Source: Clostridiales bacterium (GTDB lineage: Bacteria > Bacillota > Clostridia > Tissierellales > Sedimentibacteraceae). From it: a DNA stretch of 7,729 bases. The stretch covers positions 23,289 through 31,017 of the forward strand of contig DMJQ01000107.1 in assembly GCA_003457065.1 (NCBI GenBank). The letters run 5' to 3'. Below are positions 1-7,100 of the stretch, piece by piece. Each line of letters opens with the position of its first letter. Position 1 is the first letter of the stretch. Below the pieces are notes generated by a model. The model searched no databases and was not told the origin of the DNA. It was given only the letters and a program-made list of their open reading frames with translations. Position numbers and translations under genes: made by a program.

Positions 1-498
1 GTCTTTATTATTTAGCCTAATTAGACCTGTTAGCGCTTCCGATAATTCCTTTACTGAATAATATTCCTCTTCATTGTACTTTACTCCAGTCAACTCAGAG
101 TTCTTTACTGTCATTTTAACACTGGGCAAATTCATATCAGAATATAACCTGATTTTTTCATTATTATCATATGAAGAACTTGTATGTGTATTAGTCACTG
201 ATTCATTTTCTCGCTGGCCTGTTATAATCACTGCCTTATTAACACCATCCCATTCTACGGTATATCCCATTTGCTCTAAAATTGTTCTTACTGGCATATA
301 GTTATTTACATTTGACTCGCCATCTTTTATTACACTTATCATTTGGGTCGATCTGATATCTAACTCTTTTCCGTTAAATATAACTTTGTTCTCATTAAAT
401 GTTGCTGATTTAATCCCAGTTGACGCAAACACAGTGGTGAGTCCTATAGTAGCCACTATAAGACCAAAAGCAAAACTTTTAATATTAAGACCAGACAT
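1..498 (-). CDS. Secreted stalk-domain (copper amine oxidase N-terminal-like) protein, partial at the C-terminus
   Basis: The reading frame opens with ATG at 498-496 and runs 166 codons without a stop to the left window edge, so the C-terminus is missing. An AAGGAGTG ribosome binding site lies 6 bases upstream of the ATG. Residues 1-25 form a signal peptide: Lys7, a hydrophobic stretch of about residues 8-25, and a likely cleavage site after VFA. Residues about 28-95 resemble the copper amine oxidase-like 'stalk' module common in secreted Firmicute proteins, with the pattern NGKELD, then NNYMPVRTILEQMGY, then VEWDG and a short IITG strand. A Ser/Thr/Asn-rich linker (about 97-117) leads to what looks like a second half-module with YYSVKELSEAL. 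Despite the family name, this module is a non-catalytic scaffold and does not imply oxidase activity. In other proteins it is often attached to cell-wall-acting enzymes, but nothing downstream is visible here. The gene sits 61 bases after the tail tip gene and has its own promoter, suggesting phage cargo or a flanking gene. Confidence 0.8.
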   Translation of the reverse strand, partial: MSGLNIKSFAFGLIVATIGLTTVFASTGIKSATFNENKVIFNGKELDIRSTQMISVIKDGESNVNNYMPVRTILEQMGYTVEWDGVNKAVIITGQRENESVTNTHTSSSYDNNEKIRLYSDMNLPSVKMTVKNSELTGVKYNEEEYYSVKELSEALTGLIRLNNKD

Positions 499-504
499 AT
501 CGTT

Positions 505-512
505 CACTCCTT
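505..512 (-). promoter_or_regulatory. Ribosome binding site of the stalk-domain gene
   Basis: On the minus strand the sequence is AAGGAGTG, ending 6 bases before the ATG at 498. It fixes this ATG as the start, and the predicted signal peptide follows at once. Confidence 0.8.
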
Positions 513-526
513 ATCATATTTTGGAT

Positions 527-555
527 ATTATACCATAAATATAAAGGAATATGTA
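527..555 (-). promoter_or_regulatory. Extended -10 promoter for the stalk-domain gene
   Basis: Read on the minus strand, positions 535-527 give TGGTATAAT: a perfect TATAAT box preceded by the TG of an extended -10 element. A weak -35 candidate, TACATA (3 of 6 matches to TTGACA), lies 17 bases upstream at 555-550. Transcription would start near 520, leaving a leader of about 20 bases that contains the ribosome binding site. This fits a housekeeping sigma-A promoter. It would let the downstream gene be expressed independently of the phage late tail operon, for instance in a lysogen. It is seen by motif only. Confidence 0.7.
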
Positions 556-559
556 TTTA

Positions 560-2917
560 TTATCCTCTTTCCAGAGCTCTAACTCTACTTTCTAAACTAT
601 CAAGCTGTCTCTCTAAATATCCTATATCCTCTAGCGTAGCTAATCCTTCGTCATCCCATCGTGGCCTACTTCCGTAAAAATAGGCACTACTGTTAATATA
701 TATTGTTTCAGTTTCAATACTATAGTCAACATTAAGCGTGTCTAAAACAACATATGCTCCTCTTATGGTTCCTCCGTATATACTACAACCATCAATTTCG
801 ATAGCACTTAAAGAGCCAGTTGTGATTTGATTTGCTGAAAGTCTTCCGGTGTAAACAACACTCGATCCGAGTTCACCGTTGAAATAGCCGTTTTCCGCAT
901 ATATATCTCCGCGAATATTCGCACCTCTTGCTTCTAAATATCCGTTGGAATTTATTCTTGCATATGTATTTCCGCTTCCAAGATTTAAACTGCTGGAATT
1001 TCTAATATGTATATCGTTACAAACAACATACCCAGCGCTATCTACGCTAAATTGGCCGTTATTGATATTAATACTTCCACGCTTTATAGTAATATCGCCG
1101 CTGGAACTTACTAAGAACTGATTATTAATGTTAATACTTCCACCTGTGATCGCACCCTTAAAATAGGCATTTCCGCTTGAATCTAAGCCCATCTGCTTCT
1201 CAGTTCCTCTAGTAATTTCAAATCCGACACTAGGGTCTAATAAAATCTTAGTAGTTCCTTTAGTTATAGTGAAATTAGCATTATTAAGTGTCGCGCCAGT
1301 CTCGTCGAGTATAAAACTATTATTTGTATTTTCAATATGCAAATTGTTTCCCGCAATTAACCGTCCAACGATGGCATCTGCCACAACACCATAAACTTTT
1401 CCTCCGATGCTCCCAGGCGCATTGATTTCGCCTAGTGCCATAGATGCTGTTGTAAAATTATCGTTCGAAAATACAATTTGCTTACCCGTTACCCATAACT
1501 CTTGTGGTTTAAGCAGGCCTGTAGAATAATCATACTCCTTAATTCTAAGACCATTTTCGTTAAAATTGATATCTACTCTTCCAGAGCCAGAAATTATATT
1601 GTTTTTAGCTAAATCTAAAGATCCATTGATAAATTTAGTAACATCATCTTTTTGATTTGCCATTGCCTGAATTTTAACTAGATCAAAGGATAGGGAAGTT
1701 GTTGTATTAACACTAGATTTGTATGCACTAAAGTCAAATGTATTTTCAAGTTTTGATTTGTTACCATATCTTAAAGTAAAATTTGAAAGATTACTAAAAT
1801 CAATACTTACACCCAGGAGAATAGGCTTAATAAAAAAACCCTCTTTTATCTCGAGCGTAAAAGTAGAGCCTAATTTGAATTCAGTATGAAATTTTTTATA
1901 CTCATATAACGCCAAGAAATTTACAGCAGAAATATCTATATTGTATTTAGGTATACAGGATTTGCTTAGTACTAAATTACCGTAATCGTACAGCTCTTGC
2001 CGCACTTGTTGCTTTTCATCTTGTGTCATGATATCAGTAATTACATAAGAATCCTCTTTTAAAGTATTATATCTAAAATACCCATTAAGTTCATTCCACT
2101 CATTTCCAGTAAAATTATTTTCTATTTTTAACTGAGTGTTAATATTTTTAATTTGACTTTCCAAAGAACTTAATGTACTTTCAGTATTTGATATACTGAT
2201 TTTCTTCGAAGAAATCATATTTTTGACTGTAATCAATATTGAGTTAATATCAGAGTAAGAGATATTGCCTTGAGAGATTCTTACTGCTTTAACCCCTTCT
2301 AATGCTTTAACTAATGCTTCAAGCTCTGAAAGACCGCTCTGATTGTTTAGTGCAGGAATAACCTTTGCTGTCCCATCATTGCCATATTCAAAATCCACGA
2401 CATATGACGGAGCATTTGATTTCAGATTTGATAATTCACTATTCTTGTTCTTGTACTGAATAAGTAAAGATGAATAGGAATCCTTCAAGCTATTAATTTT
2501 ATTGCTATAAGCATTTAAAGCATCTTGAAGTCCACTAGACATCCTATCCTTAAAATAACTTACATTATAGATAACATTTGTACCAGATGGATTTATTCCG
2601 GAAATATCAACCCCGTCTGCACCATAAACTCTTAATGCTGTAATAATATCGCTAGTTTGTACAGAAACAGTTGCCTTTTTTAAAAGATTATAATAAGAAA
2701 TAAATATCTCGGTATCTTCATATTCTTTTTCTGCGTCGTAAATATTAATTTCATATTTATCAAAATCAAAAACAAATATGCATGAATATGATGTATAAAA
2801 ATCATCAACTAACATTGAATATACGTCTTTTTCTGAAATATTTAATGTTCTTGTTCGATTTAATACACTGCCATCTATATGCCCGACTCTCCAATCGGGA
2901 GCAATCGTCAATAGCAA
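560..2917 (-). CDS. Tail-associated tip/spike protein (Tal), C-terminal part after an in-frame TGA
   Basis: This is the larger part of the tail tip gene, ending at TAA (562-560). The frame is open from 2953, just after a TGA at 2956-2954, and is the same frame as the upstream piece. The first possible start is TTG at 2917, with no convincing ribosome binding site, so independent initiation is doubtful. Numbered from the gene start at 3313, residues about 121-245 complete the conserved N-terminal hub region of phage minor structural / prophage endopeptidase-tail proteins, with the typical TIAPDWRVGHID motif. Two coiled-coil stretches follow (about 253-298 and 364-401), then a mixed middle region. 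Residues about 631-875 are a beta-rich, Gly/Asn/Ile-rich shaft with GSININN repeats, as in phage fibre and spike proteins. The end has RPRWDDEGLATLEDI and a short leucine heptad coil, probably a trimerising tip. Its role would be baseplate tip and host contact. No clear peptidase catalytic motif was identified. Confidence 0.8.
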   Translation of the reverse strand: MLLTIAPDWRVGHIDGSVLNRTRTLNISEKDVYSMLVDDFYTSYSCIFVFDFDKYEINIYDAEKEYEDTEIFISYYNLLKKATVSVQTSDIITALRVYGADGVDISGINPSGTNVIYNVSYFKDRMSSGLQDALNAYSNKINSLKDSYSSLLIQYKNKNSELSNLKSNAPSYVVDFEYGNDGTAKVIPALNNQSGLSELEALVKALEGVKAVRISQGNISYSDINSILITVKNMISSKKISISNTESTLSSLESQIKNINTQLKIENNFTGNEWNELNGYFRYNTLKEDSYVITDIMTQDEKQQVRQELYDYGNLVLSKSCIPKYNIDISAVNFLALYEYKKFHTEFKLGSTFTLEIKEGFFIKPILLGVSIDFSNLSNFTLRYGNKSKLENTFDFSAYKSSVNTTTSLSFDLVKIQAMANQKDDVTKFINGSLDLAKNNIISGSGRVDINFNENGLRIKEYDYSTGLLKPQELWVTGKQIVFSNDNFTTASMALGEINAPGSIGGKVYGVVADAIVGRLIAGNNLHIENTNNSFILDETGATLNNANFTITKGTTKILLDPSVGFEITRGTEKQMGLDSSGNAYFKGAITGGSININNQFLVSSSGDITIKRGSININNGQFSVDSAGYVVCNDIHIRNSSSLNLGSGNTYARINSNGYLEARGANIRGDIYAENGYFNGELGSSVVYTGRLSANQITTGSLSAIEIDGCSIYGGTIRGAYVVLDTLNVDYSIETETIYINSSAYFYGSRPRWDDEGLATLEDIGYLERQLDSLESRVRALERG
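1061..1143 (-). repeat. Direct repeat in the Tal shaft encoding GSININN
   Basis: Two 20-base copies at 1061-1080 and 1124-1143 match at 18 of 20 positions, with the last 13 identical. They are 63 bases apart, which is 21 codons in frame. Both encode GSININN within a beta-rich region (GSININNQFLVSSSGD... and GSININNGQFSVDSAG...). This fits a repeated beta-strand rung in a trimeric shaft that has grown by internal duplication. Confidence 0.6.
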
Positions 2918-2956
2918 ACCTAGAAGGCTTTCTTCCGGTTTTAGTAAATCATATCA
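2916..2956 (-). other. In-frame TGA with downstream hairpin: possible recoding site or nonsense lesion
   Basis: The codon at 2956-2954 is TGA, flanked in frame by AAA and TAT. Starting 12 bases after it, at 2941-2916, the minus strand can fold into a hairpin: AAACC (2941-2937) pairs with GGTTT (2920-2916), and GAAG (2935-2932) pairs with CTTC (2926-2923). The loop is five bases, and a G lies opposite TA as an internal loop. Bacterial selenocysteine signals and some readthrough elements sit at this distance. However, the stem is short and AT-rich, the AAAGC loop does not look like a classic selenocysteine loop, and a tail protein is not an expected selenoprotein. TTA (Leu), TGG (Trp), CGA/AGA (Arg) and GGA (Gly) are all one base away, so simple mutation is at least as likely. 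Confidence 0.4.
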
Positions 2957-3313
2957 TTTATAGGTTCCTTCGAGATTTGTTATACGCTTGCTTTGCAACA
3001 TAGATTCTGCGGAATAGGCCACACACTCTTTGTATGTCACTATTCCATCAGATACCTCTTGAATATCATATATTTGGAAATATCCAATATCCTTGATGTA
3101 AATTAATCTTAATTCTTTTACCTCGTCGTAATATCTATATGGTTCTCCGTCAATAGTATGTGGAACTTTAAACCTTAATTCTGATACATTTGTATAGTTC
3201 AAATTCATAGATATATTGATTGCAAAAAGAGAGCATAATCTTTCTTTTCCTATTTCACATAATATAAGGGTAGGTAATTCTATGCGGTTATAAATATCAA
3301 AGCTTAAATGCAT
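2954..3313 (-). CDS. Tail-associated tip protein (Tal), N-terminal fragment ending at an in-frame TGA
   Basis: This 119-codon piece begins at ATG 3313-3311, preceded by TGGAGGG with a 10-base spacer, and stops at TGA 2956-2954. An upstream in-frame TTG at 3331 is rejected because it overlaps the ribosome binding site and the end of the Dit gene. The sequence (an early strand ending LPTLILCE, then NVSELRFKVPH, then LRLIYIKDIGYFQIYDIQE, and a final CVAYSAESMLQSKRITNLEGTYK) matches the start of phage minor structural / prophage tail proteins, which form the gp27-like hub below Dit. In relatives, as I recall them, the GTYK segment runs on into YD...P....L and then a W-containing GHID motif. Here the translation after the TGA reads YDLLKPEESLLGLL and then TIAPDWRVGHID, so the gene is interrupted by a single stop rather than being two genes. 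A product ending here would lack most of the hub fold. Nonsense mutation, sequence error and readthrough all remain possible. Confidence 0.8.
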   Translation of the reverse strand: MHLSFDIYNRIELPTLILCEIGKERLCSLFAINISMNLNYTNVSELRFKVPHTIDGEPYRYYDEVKELRLIYIKDIGYFQIYDIQEVSDGIVTYKECVAYSAESMLQSKRITNLEGTYK

Positions 3314-3317
3314 ACTA

Positions 3318-4100
3318 TTAATACCCTCCAATTGTTTTATAGAATCTTGTTTTGAATATTATATTGCATCTACCGGTTATTCTAATTTTATTATACCCTT
3401 CAGTAAACCGAAAAAAGTTATAATTAAATTTGGAAAATAATTTATCACCACTTTGGGCGGTTAAATAACCTAACCTATTATTAACATATATTTTTTCTTC
3501 CTCTGCCAGATCATTTAACTGAAAAACTCTATTATTATCAGACATATTCTCTATCCTTAAAAAATTCTCATTTCCATACATGGTTATACTCATTTCTGGA
3601 TATAAATAATCTTCCATGCTAGATAGGTTAAAATATTCAATAATAGTATTCTGGGTTTCCGTACAGTCAAAAACTTTCACAACATAATCAGTCACAGCAT
3701 AAGGAGAGGTGCACACTACATTAAATTTCCAACCAATTGCACCATTAGAGAGCTTTCCATACTGTGGGTTTTTAAGCCAGCATTCATAATTTACATCACC
3801 CATCTCAGAGTCATATATAGATAAAAAACATGGCTTTTTTCTGTTAAATAGCCACTCTTGTATTTCTAGGATTTCATGATAGTTATAATTGCTACCATTT
3901 TTATTATAAACCTCCATAGGAAATTCAAGGACATCAGTCATCTTTACGCCATAGTAGAAAGGTATGGGGCCCCTGCCAGACATATCTTTTTCAATTTCTA
4001 TGTCTGGCAGGACATTGATATATGAAATGCCTTTATCTCCTATGTATGATATGGCTAAGTCATAAGTGTGTGAAGTCATCCCGTCAAATTCAAAATTCAT
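3318..4100 (-). CDS. Distal tail protein (Dit), siphovirus phage tail family
   Basis: This 260-residue protein starts at ATG 4100-4098 and ends with TAA (3320-3318). Its length and layout fit Dit proteins (Sipho_tail family), which form the hexameric ring at the end of the tail tube and connect it to the tip protein. The N-terminal part (about 1-130) has family-like features: an opening MNFEFDGMTSHTYDLAI, a central GRGPIPFYYGVKM, an EIQEWLFNRKKPCFLSIYDSE segment, and the GAIGWKFNVVCTSPYA strand that closes the ring domain. The C-terminal part (about 135-260) is beta-rich, with NNRVFQLNDLAEEEKIYV and a final GYNKIRITGRCNIIFKTRFYKTIGGY, and resembles the galectin-like second domain. The gene sits between the tape measure and Tal genes, the usual place for Dit. 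It lies 10 bases after the tape measure stop and 4 bases before the Tal start, consistent with one operon and coupled translation. Confidence 0.88.
   Translation of the reverse strand: MNFEFDGMTSHTYDLAISYIGDKGISYINVLPDIEIEKDMSGRGPIPFYYGVKMTDVLEFPMEVYNKNGSNYNYHEILEIQEWLFNRKKPCFLSIYDSEMGDVNYECWLKNPQYGKLSNGAIGWKFNVVCTSPYAVTDYVVKVFDCTETQNTIIEYFNLSSMEDYLYPEMSITMYGNENFLRIENMSDNNRVFQLNDLAEEEKIYVNNRLGYLTAQSGDKLFSKFNYNFFRFTEGYNKIRITGRCNIIFKTRFYKTIGGY
3324..3330 (-). promoter_or_regulatory. Ribosome binding site that fixes the Tal start
   Basis: TGGAGGG on the minus strand lies inside the last codons of Dit, 10 bases before the ATG at 3313. It supports the ATG over an in-frame TTG at 3331, which would place the start codon inside the binding site itself. 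Confidence 0.65.
3972..4011 (-). repeat. Perfect 13-bp inverted repeat inside the Dit gene
   Basis: CCTGCCAGACATA at 3972-3984 is exactly the reverse complement of 3999-4011, with a 14-base spacer (3985-3998). The mRNA could form a 13-bp stem about 90 bases after the Dit start, in the codons for LPDIEIEKDMSGR. An 8-bp palindrome, GGGGCCCC (3966-3973), abuts and overlaps it by two bases. It lacks a U-tract on either side and lies inside a gene, so it is not a normal terminator. The function is unknown. Confidence 0.6.
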
Positions 4101-4105
4101 ACCAT

Positions 4106-4112
4106 ACCTCCT
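4106..4112 (-). promoter_or_regulatory. Ribosome binding site of Dit overlapping the tape measure stop codon
   Basis: On the minus strand the junction reads TAGGAGGTATGGTATG. The tape measure stop codon TAG (4113-4111) shares its last two bases with a full AGGAGGT (4112-4106), and the Dit ATG follows after 5 bases. Ribosomes ending the tape measure gene therefore arrive directly on the next start, a layout typical of translational coupling. Confidence 0.8.
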
Positions 4113-7100
4113 AATACGGGTTCATAGTTGTTCGACCGCCTAAATAGCGCATTTGCTTATTAAAATCAGCTATCATAGATTGATTCATAGATAGCATAGT
4201 GTCTTTTAAATTCTCTACAACTTTGTCTGTTGCAATACCCTGAACTTCTATTTGATAAACAGGCGCAAAAAGGGTGGGTTTTGGGGTAACAGAAGAAAGA
4301 TTGTTTAGAGCAAGATTATCTAATGACATTAGTTTATTTTGCCCCTCAATAACTAAATCGATCATAGCACCTAATTTTTTAGTTGTACCGGCACTAGCGA
4401 TAACTTCATCTTTATGAATTTGTGCCAAGCCATCTTTAAGAACATAACCGCCTGTTGCAGCTTTTGGAACTTTAGATAACATCTTTTCCAATTCTTTGAG
4501 TTGACCAATTGTTGTGTATAGAGCTCCATCTATATTGCTATAACCCTTAGAACTAAAGTACGTGCCGTCGATAGAGAATTCTTTCGTAGAGTCATTCCAT
4601 CCAACACTTGAACCTCTACTCTCAAAATAGTCTCGAACCCCAAAACTACCATAATCAGCGGAATACGATAACTCTTTGCTCAATTCAACCATTCTTTCCA
4701 TAAGTTCGACGGTTGTTTCTAGAGTAGTGGAATTACCGCGATCAACTAAGTTAAGATAATTTTGCCATGCTCCAACTATATCCTGATCAATACCAGTACC
4801 ATAAATATAATTCCAATTTATGAGATCTTGGTATAGTTTATCGCCGTCTTGATCAATTCTCGCCATTGCCAATCTAGTAAGTTCCCCGCTATTCTCAATT
4901 TCAGCCTGCACTGAGGCAATCTGGCTCCGGACATTTTCTGATAACCTGTCATATTCTTTACTTTCTTCATTGATAAGGTCAATACGCCTTTTGGCTGAAT
5001 CTTCATATGCCTTCAAATTACGATCTATAAGTTCTAGCTCTTTTTCAGCCGAACGCTCATATCTTTCAAGCTCTTTGTCTAGGGCGCGCTGTTGGTTTTC
5101 AATATTATTATCAAAGATATAATTATCTAATTCTAATTGTTTATTAGCAAGTTCATCTTGAAGTTTGGCTCTTTCTGCTCTTGCAGATAAAGAATCGTCA
5201 TTTTGAATTTCTATTAAACGGTCTTGTATTTTAGATACACTTAACTGCCTTTCGTCTAAGCCCTGCTGGTAGCTTCTTTGTTCCTGTTCAATGCTTAATA
5301 ATTCTTTAGCGGATCTTACCCGTTCTTGATACGCTTTTAGATCTTCATTTATAGATTTTTTCTTTTCGTCGGCAATTTCTTTTTCAATATCTAACTGCTC
5401 ATTGAGATAGTCTATTTGGTCACTTAACAAATCTTTTTGTTTATTATACAATTCAATGTCTTTTTCGAGTGCCTTCACTCTATCATTGACTTCTTGACGT
5501 ATAAGTTGTTTTGTTAAATCTACAATATCAAAAATTGCATCCTTTTGATTCTTCAGGTTACTTAACTCTAAAGAATTTAATGTATCTCGATACTGCTTTG
5601 CTTGTTGAACGCTGCTCATAATTTCATTATTTAGCTCTTTCAGCTGAGATTGGAAATACGAAGCATTAATCTTACCTGAAATATATTGTTGCGTAAGATC
5701 TCTCATCTGCTCATTCAGTAATTTCAATTTACCCTGTTGGTTATCAAATTGTTTTTCTAGTAAATATAACTTTTCCTTAATATCGTCTTCGCCAAGCAAA
5801 CTGATTTGTACTTCTATAGTTTTATCATTATCGTCAAATACAGCAATAGCTTTTTCGGAAATTCTTTTTTGAAGCTCAAGGACATTATCTTCATAATCAA
5901 ACCACTGTTTCTGAAGTGCTTGTATTTGTTCTGAATTTTCCTCTAATCCCAATTCCCTATACTTATTAGCTTCAGTATGTACTGCTTCTTGTAATGACTT
6001 ATAGGCGGCAATTATATCTTCTTCAGAGTTTCCCTGTCTAGATAAAATACTTATTTGGTGTTCTACATCGGAGACATAATCTTCGAATAGGGTTTTCTGT
6101 AACTTGTAGAGCTCTTCGAGATTTCTCCGGTGTTCACTAATATATTTCTCTTTGCCCTCAAAATACTTCTTATCAAGCGCTATAAGTCGGTCATAATTTT
6201 CCTGCTGAGTGATTTGGTTAGTATCTCGCAAAAACTGCAATTCTTCATACTCTTTTTTGTACGCTTCAAGCCAAGCATCTTTTTCAGACTTTGACGATGA
6301 TTTTGCTTTGGGCTTCGTATAATCTGGTGCAAAATCATTAAAGGAGTTTTCAATAGATTCGAATAAGTCTCTGTATAGAATCATATCCTTAAGGATACTT
6401 TCATTTTGTGCGGATAACATACCACTTACACCAGCACGAGACATGTTTTCTATTTGCTTGTCTATTGCTCCCGCAGACATTCCAGCATATTTCGCCCACA
6501 ACTCTGAAAGCTTAGAGATAGTTTTTGCTTCTACCTTATACTTACCATCAGATGTTTTAACAAAATTATCAAAATCGGTTCCATAATATATAGATAATGC
6601 AGTAGGGAGATTGCTATGGCTATTAATAATTGCTTCAACTGCTTCGTTGTTTGCGAGAACAATATTACCATAGGTAAGAACAGCAATATCTTCTTGTTCA
6701 GCAATTTTGCTCTTAACCATATCAATAACATTTCCATAGTCACCCATACTATTAACGGCTTCTGGAACAAGTTTTAAAACTGAACTGAATGTTTCTGCTG
6801 TAAGTTCTCCTGTTTTGGCAAATTCTTTTTGAGCTGTGTTTAATAGTTCAAAAGAAGATTGGAGGTCATTTATTTGACCTGCCATGTCTCCATCGCCAAT
6901 TTTGAGGGCTAACGCAGCTTGCTTTGATGCCTTTTCGTATTCTTCCCAACTAATAGTACCGTTCTTTGCCTGTTCCGAAATATCTTCAAGAGCCTTTTCT
7001 ATATCACCTTTGTTTGCGGACTTTTCGGTTTCGGCAAACGATGTAATATATTTTTGCATAGATGACTCTAGAGTTTCAAAAGCAGACTTGCCCTTATCTG

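Noticed and set aside
74..301. Plus-strand open frame opposite the stalk-domain gene
   Set aside because: It is antisense to a gene with a promoter, ribosome binding site, signal peptide and domain match. Its hydrophobic translation is a by-product of the opposite frame.
535..560. AT-only inverted repeat (ATAAATA ... TATTTAT) just after the Tal stop, as a possible terminator
   Set aside because: The stem has no GC pair apart from one G-T wobble, there is no U-tract after it on the minus strand, and it overlaps the promoter of the next gene. It is probably chance in AT-rich spacer.
2917..2953. Independent start of the second Tal piece at TTG 2917 or at an ATG just after the TGA
   Set aside because: The nearby ATGs (2957 and 2951) are out of frame and stop within a few codons. 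The TTG has no spaced ribosome binding site, and its upstream in-frame codons encode family-like residues.
2782..3003. Plus-strand open frame opposite the Tal junction
   Set aside because: It lies antisense to conserved Tal coding sequence, has no ribosome binding site or recognisable product, and is best read as a shadow frame.
4818..5006. Minus-strand short frame, and a similar one at 6531-6770, within the tape measure gene
   Set aside because: Both are alternative frames of the same coding stretch with no ribosome binding site and no recognisable product.
6862..6879. 6-bp inverted repeat AGGTCA/TGACCT in the tape measure gene
   Set aside because: It is too short, with a 6-base loop and inside a coding sequence. 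This is expected by chance in several kilobases.
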